The notes: generated from the letters alone by a model not told the origin. A DNA stretch of 64,000 nucleotides from Forficula auricularia (GCA_024734495.1 JALMQS010000085.1:12376048-12440047), one strand, 5' to 3'; positions 21,668 through 33,589 are shown, numbered from the stretch's first letter. Translations and numbers: made by a program.

Positions 21668-22079
21668 GATTTATACAAATAAATAATATGATGTATTAAA
21701 TAAATCGAGAAATAAATAATTATTTACCAACATTTTTTTATTTTATTTTACACAAAATAATGTTTTTAGTGATGTTTGACTAGCGAGATAAAAATCTCAA
21801 AATATTCAATCGCTGTAAAGTTATGGATAACATTCATTCAACGATGACACCTCAATAGTTTTTTTAAACAAAGTTTGTTGTTTAGTTTTTCATAAATTTT
21901 TATTTTACCAAACTGAATATTATCAAGTAGTTTTGTTTGTAATATGCCTGATAAAAAGATTTTAAACGTCGCGGGATGAACTGCATCCCTAAAATGTTTA
22001 CATTGAAGAAAAGACGAATTTGAATTATTGTGAAACAAAATAGGAAAATAAGGACAAGTTTTTATGTGTGACTTTTTTT

Positions 22080-22540
22080 ATTTATCAGCCAACGTTTCGT
22101 CAACTTTGCAGACTTCTTCAGGGCTTCAAATAATCACGTCTCACACATTCGTCTAAATTTTCTTGTTATCTTGGTTACCATTGAAGACCATCAGAAACAT
22201 AAATTTCGAAAAATATTTGGCACATTCGCATAAACAATTTTTTTCTTTTGATCCTCACATAAAGAAATCTCAAATTTTTAAATTAAAAAGAAAAAAAGTA
22301 TTTTATTGTGGTTTTAAAAACAGTCACACATTCACATAAACAAATTTTTCTCTTTATATTAACAATTACATTAGATATGAAACAGAAATGACATAAATAG
22401 AATGAGGAAACACTGTTTTTAAAACCAGAATAGAATATTTCTTTTTCTTTTTAATTTAAAAATTTGAGATTTCTTTATATGAGGATCAAAAGAAAAAAAA
22501 ATATTTCTATTTCATATCTAATGTAATTGTTATTGAAATT
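22080..22540 (-). repeat. Palindromic Penelope/retrozyme-like repeat with hammerhead-like motif
   Basis: Inverted segments (22232-22345 against 22400-22500, and 22352-22392 against 22502-22536) form a palindrome. At its left end the minus strand carries CTGAAGA (22121-22115), a stem-II-like segment, GAAAC (22098-22094) and GTT (22093-22091). It is flanked by pairing AGCC/GGCT. The core matches a hammerhead ribozyme apart from a degenerate stem II. Confidence 0.5.
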
Positions 22541-22547
22541 TGGTTTC

Positions 22548-22817
22548 GATATTCACACTAGTTTTTGAGCTAGCTCGTCCACAAAAATTTGGTAACGCAC
22601 AGATTAACAGACATTTTGACAAAACAATTATTATCTCGAAAAATATAATTTTTTGATGTTCACTTATTAGGGCTTTTTTGTAGAGGGAAATACTATGGTT
22701 TCGCTCAATTTTTTTAATCAAAATAGTTTGAGCCGTTGTTGAGATATTTCAAAAAAAAACCCACTTTTTTCATGCACAATTACAATACTTGAGCATACCC
22801 TGTATGGTAAAGTAAAA
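22548..22817 (-). repeat. 'ACTTTACCATAC' repeat, copy 3 (5' part only)
   Basis: Minus-strand copy of the first half of the family, ending at ACCATACAGGGTATG on the right. Confidence 0.72.
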
Positions 22818-23224
22818 ATAGGTGTAGCTTTGTGCGCAGTGATAGTCTGAGACGAACGTAGAAAGAAGAGAAATGTGTGGTTGCAGAAGAGGAAGTGTTG
22901 AGAAGAAAAATACAGTCATGAGGGAATCTGTAACTGCTGAGTCTCTATTTGCATAATTGTTGTCTTCCACATCCCATATACAGGGGAACTCCTTTCAACA
23001 TTCAAGAAATTCGATGATAACTTCTTTTTCTGCGTCCATGTTAAATTGATAATGATAATTGAGACGGAAGGGTCGGGTGGGTAGAGAAGTCGTCCCGACA
23101 GCGCTACACACGTTCCAACGACACGACAGAGAGAGTGGTGGGGGTAAGGGCGTTTTTTTAATGGCTCTTCGACCTTTCTAGCCATAAGCCAATTTACGAT
23201 TCCATTTATTTTTTAAATTGTCTC

Positions 23225-23475
23225 TACCGCGGGGGTCAGATTTTAGCCGGATGCCTCGAGTCGGATTCGAACCCTGGTCCACTTGGTTAGCAGGCTGACA
23301 CGCTAACCCCTAGCCTATCCGAGCCCCGGTAAGTGCGGTTGGATGGTTCTCCCGAACCGACCACCCGACCGTCGGGGCTGACAATTTTCATCACGATCAC
23401 GATCCAACTGTAGGGCCAACCGCTGTCGGATTTTACAGTTGGGTGGTCGTGTCAGGACGTGTGTAGGGCCCTTAA
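23225..23475 (-). repeat. GC-rich tRNA-like SINE head and adjacent GC-rich repeat
   Basis: Minus strand: a tRNA-like segment (about 23325-23250) with B box GGTTCGAATCC and a GGCTAGGGGTTAGC A-box region; the acceptor stem does not close. The neighbouring block 23335-23475 is GC-rich with internal inverted pieces (GGTTGG / CCAACC). The composition contrasts sharply with the AT-rich surroundings, suggesting an inserted element. Confidence 0.5.
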
Positions 23476-23499
23476 ACAAAAAAATTCATATATTCTCGT

Positions 23500-24431
23500 A
23501 ATAAAAAATAAAAATACCCTTGGTTAATTGAAATATAATTCAAGTATATTACAAGTATTGAATTTTTATAATTTTATTAGAATTTGAATTTAGGAAAAAA
23601 ATACTATTAAAAAATACAAAATTTATAAGACATATTTTCTCTATCACTTGATGGAAGATTAAAATTCTACAAAGTACATTCCGAAAATAAATAAGATACA
23701 ATCTTTAAAAAGCAATACAAATAGAAAAATACAATTATCCTCTCTCAATCTGCTATAGTGAATAATTCAAGATCCATATTATTTACATAATTCCATTTTC
23801 AAATCTTGTGTTAACAGAAATATAATTTACACAATTCCGAATGGTTAATAAATTATTAATAATAATAATATTCAATTTCAAAAGCCACAAGGGACTTGAA
23901 GGGATCCAAATATTTGCACCTATGATGAAATTTCTCCAGCCAAAGTCTTTCTTCACAAAAAAAGGCTATAAGGAATCAATTCCTAAGGTTTTTGTAACCT
24001 TAATAAGAATACTTTTCTCACTCTTCTGTGTCAATGGGCAGATGCTGAGCAGTGTGGTCAGAGTTAAAACTAATAAAGACTTATATATTTAAGATTAAAA
24101 ATATCTCAAGAAGGAATGAATGGACTAGTTAGTATTGATGGCCATTGAAAATTGAATTTTTACTCCATTAGGATTTAGTACTACACGAAAGAAATTCTTG
24201 AGGTGAGGGCGCCAAAATATAACGTTAAAAATGTCTAGAACCGGGCCTTAAAACAGGTGGTTTATTTTAGAAAAAATATCAATAGTTGGAGAGAGTTAGA
24301 GTTTTCTGAGCAAAGTCCTTGGCTTGCTTCTACTGGTTGACTGATCTGAAAACACCATTGGATATATTAATTACACATTCCTTGCATCAGAGTGGTTGGT
24401 CAAATATTAAACCAAAGGTTCAACAAAATTA
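23500..24431 (-). mobile_element. LTR-retrotransposon end (possible LTR plus primer-binding site), unit A
   Basis: Duplicated almost perfectly at 37038-37966. On the minus strand, a TGTTGAACC... start (24431) runs to a TTATA-like end near 24225. TTTTGGCGCCC (24220-24210) follows, resembling the TGGCGCCC primer-binding site of LTR elements, then 5' leader-like sequence. Frames here (e.g. 23841-24092, plus strand) are conserved only because the duplication is recent. Tentative. Confidence 0.38.
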
Positions 24432-26240
24432 AAATCAAGGGTGTACTCTACCAATTCGAGTTGGTGGGTGGAGAGGAACAACTTGTCCCAAAAAACGGTT
24501 AGAGGTGAAAAGTGATTCGTTGCCTTTTCGCTTGCCTTTTGGTAGCAATTCTGGTTCTTTTAATATTGCTAATAATGACAATAGTATCAAAGTCGAAAAA
24601 ATTGTATGGAATGATGACTTTGGCTCTTTGTATAAATCCCTTCTGGATACTAAGTTGAATGTGATTAATGTAAATTCTTTAAATTGTGATCAGGCTTATG
24701 AAACTTTGATTAATTGTATCAGGGAAGTTGCAGAGGACTTGGGTATTGTTGAGAAAAAATTAATTAGGTATAATTAGGTATAATTCACCAAAATCTAGTA
24801 AGCCATGGTATGATAATGTCGGAAATTAATTGTTTAATTAAGTATTTAATTAAGTGAATTTTCTTGATTTCTGTTTTATTAAGAGCATGTGGTTGGCACG
24901 TGCCCGGTCAGGAGATTGCGGCCCAGTTGTTTATTCTAAAGGCCGTCTTCTGGGTTCCGGGCCCGGCTAAAAGCATTCTGTAATAAATAATATTATGACA
25001 ACTTGTGTCGGCTGACACTCATATGCATGTGTGTATGTGTATGTGTTGCTGCCGAGGGTAAGTTGACAACGGCTGTTAGTTGAAAACGAGTGTTGGTTGA
25101 GACGACATGTTTGTCGATGTGTTAGCTTGCAGTTGAGAGGAGTTGTACGATGATAATGTTAAGATGATGTGTATTACGATGTTTTCACGATGACCCTCTA
25201 GACACGAATATGTATAACCCCCTTTTTGTAAATAAATATATATTAAATCGTAAATAGATGTGTTATTTCACCCCTATGAGCCAAGGGGGTGAAACCCGCA
25301 CCCTACAAATGAGGGCTCGCGCCGGGATGAATCGTAAAAAGTTTATCTTGCCAGGAACGGATTGATGACGAAATGACGGAACGCGGCGTGGAATATTGTT
25401 GATATTCTGATAAAACATTGTGCCCTAGAAAAATGAAGAATCTTGGCCAGCATGTCAATATCGAGAGAAACTTGACAGACTTCGTGTGTTATTTCACCCC
25501 TATGAGCCAAGGGGATGAAACCCGCACCCTAGAATAATAATTGCAAATTATTTAAAAATAAATTAAAATCTTTGTTTAAAAGCTTGAAAATATGTAATTT
25601 CGAACAATCACAAATGAATTTGTATTTAAAATGTAAAAAAACTATAAAAAATTAATAGTTAATAGTAAGAAGAAATACTATGATAACATATGTGAAATGG
25701 TCGTAGACGTAGAGCACCCTGCTCAGTTTTGGGATATTATTAGAAGAATCAGACCAAGGGCTAGACATGAAAACCCTATAAACCTTGATATTTGGGAAGA
25801 GTTTTTTTCTTCATTCAACGCTTGTATAGTGGACGCAAGTAGGTCTTTTAGCGGTATGCATGTATGTATCTTTTTGCCATTTACCTGTCCAAGAGAAATA
25901 GATCCCCAGGGATTGATAATGTTTCAAGTGAATTTTATAAATTTATGTCTATAAATTTGTAACAAATATGAAAGTGAAAATTTATATCATATTTTACATG
26001 TATGCCCGATATACAATGCGTTGAGGGAAGTCTATTTTGGTATATTTTGAGGCCTTTGAGCTTACAATTTTATTGATGGTGCTCAACGTCTCCGTTCATT
26101 CGTTATAAATGAATGAGGGAGGGAGGAGGGGGAATGGTTTATTGTTATATTTGTTCTCAATTCTGTTTATTTGTACTTAAATTCTTGTATTGAATTTTAC
26201 TAATTCTATATATACAATAAATAAATAAAAAAATAAAAAA
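24432..26240 (+). mobile_element. Non-LTR retrotransposon fragment at the unit A/B junction, split by an LTR element
   Basis: Plus strand reads a pre-RT linker (SDSLPFRLPFGSNSGSFNIA... ending KPWYDN), and resumes after the LTR insert as NCKLFKNKLKSLFK. Further on are AQFWDIIRRIRP...WEEFFSSFN and RSPGIDNVSSEFYKF, the last being RT domain 0/1. RT catalytic boxes are lost. A short A-rich tail ends it at about 26236. The join TTCAAC/ACTTTAAGGG is uninterrupted at 37965 in the next unit, which marks this as an insertion. Confidence 0.68.
24817..25533 (+). mobile_element. LTR retrotransposon deletion derivative (complete 5' LTR, 177-bp interior, 3' LTR end)
   Basis: The 5' LTR spans 24817 (TGTCGG) to 25307 (CCTACA), 491 bp, with AATAAA and a TG...CA layout. 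It is followed by GAGGGCTCGCGCCGGGAT, resembling the tRNA-Pro-type primer site seen in some LTR elements. After a short interior, the last ~48 bp of the LTR recurs (25486-25533, GTTATTTCACCCC to CCCTAGA). ATAA flanks both sides (24813-24816; 25534-25537) as target duplication. The interior and most of the 3' LTR are deleted. Confidence 0.78.
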
Positions 26241-26872
26241 AACACTTTAAGGGTAAAGTAAATTAATATTATAATTTTTGGTATCAAAGTATTAGTTAAA
26301 TACATATTATATAATTTCTACAATGATGATTACATTTAATATAATTTTGTAATAGTTGTAAAACGTTTAAAATATTTTTTTTAATAGAAAACAAAAAGAA
26401 ACGATCGTTTTGATTTATTAATTATAATCATATATCAAAGAGAGTGACATCTGTTTGATGCAAATATTAAACATATACAATTATATTGAAATAATTTATT
26501 GATTGTTTTCTGTATTAAATAAATACAATTCTTTTATAAAAATAATCTCAAAACGTATAAACGTTTCGGTAGAAATTCTCCCTTTATCAATGAAATTTTG
26601 AGAAAAATTATTATGGAGTAAAAATAATAAAATGAATATATTACAATGTTTTTGGACTACAATGATCTGATTTCTAGTTTATTTTGTTGTTGAAATATTA
26701 ATTTATTTTTCTTTTAATAAACGGGTACTGGTAGCGTCCCGAAATTCGAAATCTGGTCACTATAATTATATTAATAATAACATCTTAATAAAATGGTCAA
26801 ACAATAATTCACTCGTCGGGAATTCAGTGAATTTGAACTTATTGGAGAATCTCAAATGAATCTGAAAATTTT

Positions 26873-27535
26873 TCACGGATTTCTAAAATGTGTTTTTAAA
26901 TGTTTTATGAGATTTGACCTATGTGTGAAGGCATTTGAACAATGAGCACACTTAAAGGGTTTCTCCCCTGTATGTGTCCTTAAATGGTCTGTGAGGATGA
27001 GATTTTCGGGAGAAGCGTTGTTCACACTGACCACACTTAAATGGCCTCTCCCCTGTATGTGTCGTTAAATGTTTTATGAGAATAGATTTTTGTGAGAAGC
27101 GCTTTTCACAATGGGTACATCCAAACGGTTTTTCACCTGAATGTGTCCTTAAATGGTTTGTGAGATGAGATTTTAATATAAAGCGTTGTTCACACTGACC
27201 ACACTTAAATGGCCTCTCCCCTGTATGTGTTCTTAAATGTCTTGTGAGATCAGATTTTAATGAAAAGCGTTTTTCACAATGACCACAGCTAAAGGGCCTA
27301 TCACCTGAATGTGTGATTAAATGTCTTGTGAGATAAGATTTTTCTGAGAATCTTTGTTCACACTGACCACAGCTAAAGGGTCTCTCCCCAGTATGTGTCC
27401 TTAAATGGTATGTGAGACGAGATTTTACTGAGAATCGTTTTTCACAAAGGGAACATCCAAACGGTTTTTCGTCTGAATGTACCAGCAAATGTTGATTGAA
27501 CTGTGATTTTTTCAGACCTGGATGAATTAAAAAGT
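26873..27535 (-). pseudogene. C2H2 zinc-finger protein, copy B, terminal exon with frameshift
   Basis: Six fingers read in frame (27488 to about 27010), with the usual TGERPF linkers. A one-base insertion in finger 6 (KSHP instead of K-S-x-L-T) then shifts the frame, ending in [13 protein letters not shown] and a stop at 26952. The other frame keeps the remaining finger and the authentic C-terminus ([20 protein letters not shown], stop at 26873-26875). Exon 2 is at 27588-27725 and exon 1 at 32439-32508, with matching phases. Closest to ZNF-C, with which it shares fingers 1-5. Confidence 0.86.
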
Positions 27536-27587
27536 CTAAAATTATTTTACATTATAGATTTCATTTGAAAATAAGGATGAAATTTAC

Positions 27588-27725
27588 CTTTATTTGATAA
27601 ATTAATAGTCAAGTGATTTTTTAATAGAACGCATATATTTATATTAATGCACTTTTTCTTATGTTTTTCTAGGAACTCTTCGCTTATAAACATCAATTTA
27701 CAAAAGCAACACGGATGAAGTGACC
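27588..27725 (-). CDS. ZNF copy B, coding exon 2 (C2HC-like)
   Basis: 138-bp homologue of the exon at 8535-8672, with the same splice sites and frame (HPCCFCKLMFISEEFLEKHK). The cysteines and histidine of the C2HC motif are kept. Confidence 0.68.
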
Positions 27726-27917
27726 CTGAAATAAAACATAAATCAGTTAAAATTATGATACTACTATTGATAAATATTTAATCCCAAATAAATAATAATA
27801 TATAAGAATTGATAAATCAAAATTTATCACAGAGACTAAGATAATGATTAATTATAAATGAATAGTTATTCAGAATAAACTAATGCTATTATTTTTCATT
27901 ACGAATATAACAAATAC

Positions 27918-28440
27918 TTATATCAATAATAAATATTGAAATGACCATGACAAGGATGTTATGGTTTTGTATAAATAAATATATTCTAAACTTAAGAGGG
28001 TGTCAGAAGTGGGATTCGATTGCACTGGCTTCAATTTCTTGTCAATCACTAAATGATAATCACCCTCTAACAATTCTTGGCCATCAAAAACATCTGGATA
28101 TTCTAAAAGCAAACTCTTTTTTGAAATACCATTCGCTTCTTTATCATTATTTATATCCACATTGCATAAATCTGCGTTGATAACTAATAAATTAACTTTT
28201 ATACAAGTTACTGCTGATAGTAAAGGACTCTTCATTATCTATAATTTGGAAAGTTAAATCATATGCTTTTCCTTTATAAACGCATTTTATTTTAGTCTCT
28301 CCAACTGGTTTTCTACTTGAAGAATCGAAAAATTTTAAATTAATTGTACATGATTTAAAAATTTTAAATTTGAATCTGAAATTTTTAAATAATATTTTAG
28401 GCTCATGACATTACATGATGCACCACTATCCAATTGACAT
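27918..28440 (-). mobile_element. Ty3/gypsy protease/pol fragment, unit B
   Basis: Minus-strand frames carry an aspartic-protease active site (QLDSGASCNVMS, about 28440-28405), several small indels, then LLEYPDVFDG...EGDYHLVIDK before the RT region. It pairs with a gag fragment at 29822-30200 on the same strand, so both probably derive from one gypsy copy split by the LINE at about 28455-29830. Confidence 0.8.
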
Positions 28441-28454
28441 TTAAAATAGCCAAA

Positions 28455-29850
28455 AAAGCCCAAAAAACTAGAGATAATATATTAAAAGCTCAAAAAACTA
28501 AAAAACAGAACCAAAAAAAGAAATCCTGTGAAGTAAACCATTGGAGGAGGTAACTTCATATAGACCAATATCACTATTGTCTATAATTTCTAAACTGTTC
28601 GAAAAACTATTCCTGAAACGTCTTATGCCAATTATCGAAAGTAAACGATTAATCCCACCTCACCAGTTTGGTTTTAGGGAAGAACACTCTACTATTGATC
28701 AGGTGCACCGTATCACTGATGTCATAGAAACAAGTTTAGAAGAAAAGAAGATTTGCTCGACAGTTTTCTTGGATGTATCGCAAGCATTTGACAGAGTCTG
28801 GCACCGAGGCCTTGAATTAAAATTAAGAAGATACCTTCCAAAATCCTATAGTATATTACTAAAATCTTATATATCAGATAGATATTTTCGTGTTAAGCAG
28901 GAGGATAAATATACAAGCTTCCGTAGGATTGGTGCAGGAGTTCCTCAGGGAAGCGTCTTGGGACCGATTCTATACTTGATATACACGTGTGATATTCCAT
29001 ATAATAGGGACGCTATTATCGGTACCTTTGCAGATGATACAGCTTTACTCTCTACTGGAGCAACTATAGAAGAAGCGACATCCAAGTTACAGCGTGCATT
29101 AAACAAAGTTTTATTATGGACCAAAAAATGGCGAATGAAACTTAACGAGAGTAAATCTCAGCAGGTAATCTTTACCAATCGTAAATGTATTGCCTTGCCT
29201 GTACAAATTAATGGCGTAGATGTTCCTATGTCCAACACAGCTAAATATCTGGGTATGACATTGGACACCAAACTACGATGGAAAGCGCACGTTAAAATGA
29301 AAAGAAAAGAATTAAATCTAAAATTTAGTAAAATGTATTGGCTGCTGGGCCGTCAATCGCAGCTTTCCATACCAAACAAACTATTAGTATACCAACAAAT
29401 ACTAAAGCCTGTGTGGACCTACGGGGCGCAGTTGTGGGGCTGTGCGAAAAAAGTCATATTGAGACGATACAAAAATTTCAAAACAAGATCCTGCGCTGCA
29501 TCGTGGATGCTCCCAGATATATGCGTACGGATCGCCTACATAAGGACTTGAAAATTAAGACAGTCAGCGAGGTAATCAAGGATCTTGCCACGAAACATGG
29601 ACAACGTCTGGAAAACCACAGAAATAGTGAAGCATCAAGACTCCTCAATACTGCTGGGAGAATAAGAAGACTGAAAAGGCTAAAACCGAATGATCTTGTG
29701 TAAACAAATGCATTTACACTTAAATATTAAGCGACCATTGGCATAGGCCAAAAGAGTTGCACAAACAATGAACTTTTATTTGAGCGAACAAATACTCGTT
29801 ACATGCGAAATGTAGTTGTATTTAAAAAAAAAATAATATTTTGTAATAAT
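28455..29850 (+). mobile_element. Jockey-like LINE, 5'-truncated, one frameshift
   Basis: 28541-29551 encodes reverse transcriptase: SYRPISLLSIISKLFEKL, motif A FLDVSQAFDRVWHRG, motif B GVPQGSVLGPILY, motif C GTFADDTALL, and thumb TAKYLGMTLDTKLRWKAHV. Near 29449 the frame shifts, and the adjacent frame (29338-29703) supplies the expected C-terminus (KFQNKILRCIVDAPRYMR...) to a TAA at 29701-29703. A 3' UTR and A-rich tail follow at about 29823. Endonuclease absent. Inserted into the gypsy fragment of unit B; no equivalent in unit A. Confidence 0.88.
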
Positions 29851-30200
29851 ATTTTGTAATAAAAAAAAAAATTTTTTTTAAATATTTCTCTTTATTATTC
29901 ATTATAAATTTCAAATTAATAAGCCATTGTTTTTTTACCTCGGCCTCTTCATTAAAATTAATACATTTATCATTTTGTTCAATTTGACGTATATCATGCA
30001 ATACACAGACCTTGCCAAAATGATTTCTTCTTTTACACAAATTACAGATGACCCCAAACGCTGGACAATTAATTAACTCTACCCCACTTGTGAACATTTC
30101 CACAAAATTTACCACTTCTAAAATTATAGCTTTCTTTGTTTTCAATTAACCAATCTCTTCCCAAACATAAAAATATGGGGCTTTTTCTTTAATTTCTCTT
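29822..30200 (-). mobile_element. Ty3/gypsy gag fragment (zinc knuckle), unit B
   Basis: Minus strand encodes CPAFGVICNLCKRRNHFGKVC, containing a C-x2-C-x4-H-x4-C zinc knuckle in the arrangement seen in gypsy-type gag nucleocapsid regions. An upstream knuckle (KFCGNVHKWGRV) lies in another frame, separated by a small indel. Non-functional. Confidence 0.68.
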
Positions 30201-30839
30201 TGAAATAATATAAATAACATTATAAATATTTAAAACTATCATTATGTATGGTCATTTGCCCCCCACATAATATTGCGTTGACGCAACGTTGGGAGTTAAC
30301 CTGGTAAAAAAAAAATATTTCAATCCCATGCTTTTATTTGCTCAAAATGTACAAAATTATTCATTATATACAAAAACTGACCAAGTTGATGGCATCAGTT
30401 ATGATAATTTTGAAAAACTCTGTGTGAAGGTGAACCTGGCATTTCTTGCATATGTATCTCGTCTGGCTTTTGCAAATCTTGCATCTCCTCCTTGCATTTT
30501 CTTCATTGCGGATTATAATCTGGTCAATTTTGTCCTCCCTCACAGCTCCTCGCAATCTGTTTCTGCTGGAGCGTCCAAGGTTGATATTTTTTCTCTGAGC
30601 TTGGTGGTTTACCTCCAGTTCAGATTCTTCTTCAGTTTTCAAAAAAGAAATAATACAATCTCTGATCTGAAGTCAAGTTGACTGATAGTAGAGCCAGTTG
30701 GTACATTTTACAAGCACGAACAGCTTTCAACAAGTTTGTTACAGCCCTTTCACCTAATCCTAGGTTTTGATTAGTCTTCTGTGAAGCTCCACCATATGGA
30801 TCAAACTGAAACACATATCCTCTAGCCGAGGGTATACAC

Positions 30840-31755
30840 CAGTGTTCCGCAAACTTCTTGTGTTCAAGGTACACCTACCAAATCAAGAAATTTTAGAGCA
30901 GGTTTGTCCGACCCGCGGCCCAAGATGGCTCTCAATGTGGCCCGATAAAAAATCGCGAACTTGCAAGCTTTATGAGATTGCGACTATAAATTCCAGTGAT
31001 ATTACTAAAAATACAATATTTTTAACTTGCTATTAATTTATGAGTAATGAATTTTTGAATTTAACAGGTTATTTTACAATGCGATATTCATAAAGTGATT
31101 CTTAAATAATTTTATTTATTCAAGCATCTATTTTCAAGTATGAAGCACGCAAAGAATGAAGCAAGACCTAAAATATTTGATGAGCTTTTTGAGAATTCCT
31201 TTGAGCCAAATATCGACGGATTAATGTCCCTAAAACAATGACAAACTTCTCAGTATAATTTTAAATTGCTGATTTGTCTCTTATTTTTATAATAAAAAAA
31301 TTATAAAGTAAGAAAGCTTCATTTCTTAAGTATATTAAGTACATATTCTACGTTTTTTTGCTCATCAGCTATTATTAGCGTTAGTGTATTTTATGTGTGG
31401 CCCAAAACAGCTCATATTCTTACAATCTGGCCCAGGGAAGATAAAAGGTTGGACACACCTGTTTTAGAGGCACGCCAAAGAAAAAACCAATGTTTATTTA
31501 ATATTTATTATTAAAATCAATATAATATGAAAAATTTAGTTGGTTCATGTCCATTTTAAAAATAAATAATAGATTCACGGGTTTTATTTATAATATGAAA
31601 AGATGTTTAATGAGAAATGTGAGCCTGCTTAAATGAGCACATGCGATCAAAATTTGGAGCAATCGTTGATAAGGTTGCTCGCATAACTCTCAGCTATGTG
31701 TATTATCTTCAAAAAACTTGACATTTTTCCGCGGCACACACTTTGCGGTACACTG
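30840..31755. mobile_element. Non-autonomous hAT element inside piggyBac
   Basis: The ends CAGTGTTCCGCAAA and TTTGCGGTACACTG are inverted (one mismatch). The target duplication is GTATACAC (30832-30839) / CTATACAC (31756-31763). Without its own insert the element would be about 345 bp. No coding sequence. Confidence 0.85.
30899..31461. mobile_element. Second hAT element nested in the first
   Basis: The ends CAGGTTTGTCCGACC and GGTTGGACACACCTG are inverted repeats with three mismatches, bounded by a perfect 8-bp target duplication TTTTAGAG (30891-30898; 31462-31469). 563 bp, non-autonomous; contains GTGGCCC / GGCCC motifs near both ends. Confidence 0.88.
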
Positions 31756-32438
31756 CTATACACCACAGTTTAAATCCAAACCTTACTGGTTTCCCTCGTA
31801 TGAACATCTTAGCAGAATGACGTCCAAAATATGACACCATCTCTTCATCCATTGATATTGGATGTGAAAACACTCCAAACTGCATATACCGTTCATTTGG
31901 TTTATTGAAAAAAGATCTTTGTTTGAAAAACTTATCAGATTTGTCTAATTTATCATTATCACAAAGATGCGACTACGCAACGTTTATATAAATCGATCAC
32001 TGCTGTGACATATTCAAGAAAAAAATATCCATCTGTATCCCACATATATAGCATTCAAGAATATGCACATAAAAGTTGAACTAAATATATTTTAACAGGA
32101 TATATAAATATATCTTCAGGATTATATTTATTTTTTCATAAAATGTTAGACCCCTAATTGTGAAATAAAAACACATAGACAGAATAGAGTTTGTGAATGC
32201 CTTTTAACACATGCATGATGAGTTTTATATAATAAGTTAATTTTGAATGGATTTTGTGAAGTTAAACTTCGTTTTGCGTGAACGCAATGCCTAGGAAGAA
32301 ATGGGTTAATAGCTGTTTGAATTTTCCTCCTAGAGAGTTAAATAGCTTATAATTTAATTAATAGATAATACAAATAAATAGAAATTATTCTCTCGATGAG
32401 ATATTTTAAAATTATTTAATAATTTAACCAATACTCAC

Positions 32439-32508
32439 CTTTATGAATGGGGTAGTGATTGGGATTATTGAGAATCCTATTGATATCCACAATCATAAAG
32501 TTATCCAT
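32439..32508 (-). CDS. ZNF copy B, coding exon 1
   Basis: ATG at 32508-32506, 23 codons (MDNFMIVDINRILNNPNHYP..), donor GTGAGT at 32438. Homologous to 14725-14794, with Met-11 replaced by Arg. Intron 1 (27726-32438) holds gypsy, jockey-like, piggyBac and hAT insertions. Confidence 0.58.
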
Positions 32509-32837
32509 TATCTTATTATCTATATTAATAGAAATATTGAATAAAACTTTGTTTAATAATCCAAAGGAAGAAATTATTAATTTAGAAATTATAATCGATC
32601 AAATGACAGACGAGGTAAATTGTGAGATGGCGGCTTGTTTATGAAAATGTGGAAGTTTCATGTTCTAATCGAAAGATGGCAGTAGTGTAGTGATTGTTGG
32701 AAATATTCAAATTAAAAAGTAGAAAAATAAATTATTCTAAACAAAAAAATTTCATATATTCTTGAAATAAAAATTACTCTTGGTTAATTGAAAATAAATT
32801 CAAGTAGTTTACAAGTTTTGGATTTTTATAATTCTTT

Positions 32838-33165
32838 TCATCATTATCATTGAGAACACATTCCTAAGACTGGTCTGACACAACCACTTGCCTCTGTCCC
32901 ATCATGCGAGCTGTTTGACCTCTAAATGTCTCGCATCCCATATCCCTAATTATTTTTTCGAAATATTCAAATCTGGGACTTCACCTTTTCTTTCCCCCTG
33001 ACTCCCTCCAAGTTATCCCTCATCAATCCCCCCTGTGCCCCATCATCTGACCCGTTCTTTTCCTCAGACCCTTCCTCTATACCCTCGTCTGTCTCAGATC
33101 AGACAACAATCGAATCAACAGTATTGTAACAAATTGGATTTGTGAGTATTCTAAAATTTTAGAAT
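32838..33165 (-). mobile_element. 3' end of RTE-like LINE (minus strand), unit B
   Basis: Homologous to 15117-15420 and 36672-37037, with a CATCATTATCAT tail at the low-coordinate end. Non-coding in its present state. Confidence 0.58.
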
Positions 33166-33453
33166 CTCTTTCAGTAAATACAACTAATCGACTTTGTGAT
33201 TTCAAAATTATTTATTCTATGTTACCAATGAAATTTACTAAAAGGAGCGAGAGAAATAAAATAAAATTAAAAAAATGAAGTTCTTTATAGTAGAGAATCC
33301 ACTGGTTGAAAAGTCTAACCTCGTCTACTACAGAAGCAGAAATTAATTAAATTGAATGTTTTTGCCGAGAGTAGCAGAATTTTTATATATTGAAGGAGAC
33401 AATAAAAGAGTGTGTCTTCTGCTGGAATTATAAATTTTATTTATTTATAACGA

Positions 33454-33488
33454 GACTATAGTTTCGAGGGCTTTGCCCTCTTCATCAG
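33454..33488 (-). ncRNA. Hammerhead ribozyme-like motif, opposite strand
   Basis: The same core as the plus-strand motif, read on the minus strand: CTGATGA 33488-33482, stem II, GAAAC 33465-33461, TATA, GTC 33456-33454. The stem I partner upstream is poorer than in the plus-strand copy. Confidence 0.45.
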
Positions 33489-33589
33489 CCCCTTACACAG
33501 CACACCCCTGTGTAATTTCTTAACCTAACCACATGAAAGATGTAAACCTTTCATTCATAAATTAATTCCTGTGAATACATTGTAATAGA

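Larger units (their letters stand above)
30296..32309 (-). mobile_element. piggyBac element, unit B, with nested hAT insertions
   Basis: TTAA occurs at both candidate ends (30296-30299; 32306-32309, the latter adjoining CCCATTTCTTCC on the minus strand). The transposase lies on the minus strand. Core SISMDEEMVSYFGRHSA-like sequence is at 31763-31990. It continues at 30632-30839 as GYVFQFDPYGGASQKTNQN, and the C-terminal Cys-rich domain RRRCKICKSQTRYICKKCQ lies at 30364-30642. The last domain is characteristic of piggyBac. The frame is broken by a 916-bp hAT insertion with a second hAT inside it, and by small indels. Confidence 0.8.

Noticed and set aside
23841..24092. 83-codon ORF repeated identically at 37381-37632
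   Set aside because: The identity is explained by the recent segmental duplication, the flanks look like an LTR element on the opposite strand, and no protein motif is visible.
32459..32644. 61-codon plus-strand Ile/Leu-rich frame
   Set aside because: Antisense to the ZNF exon 1 and its 5' region.
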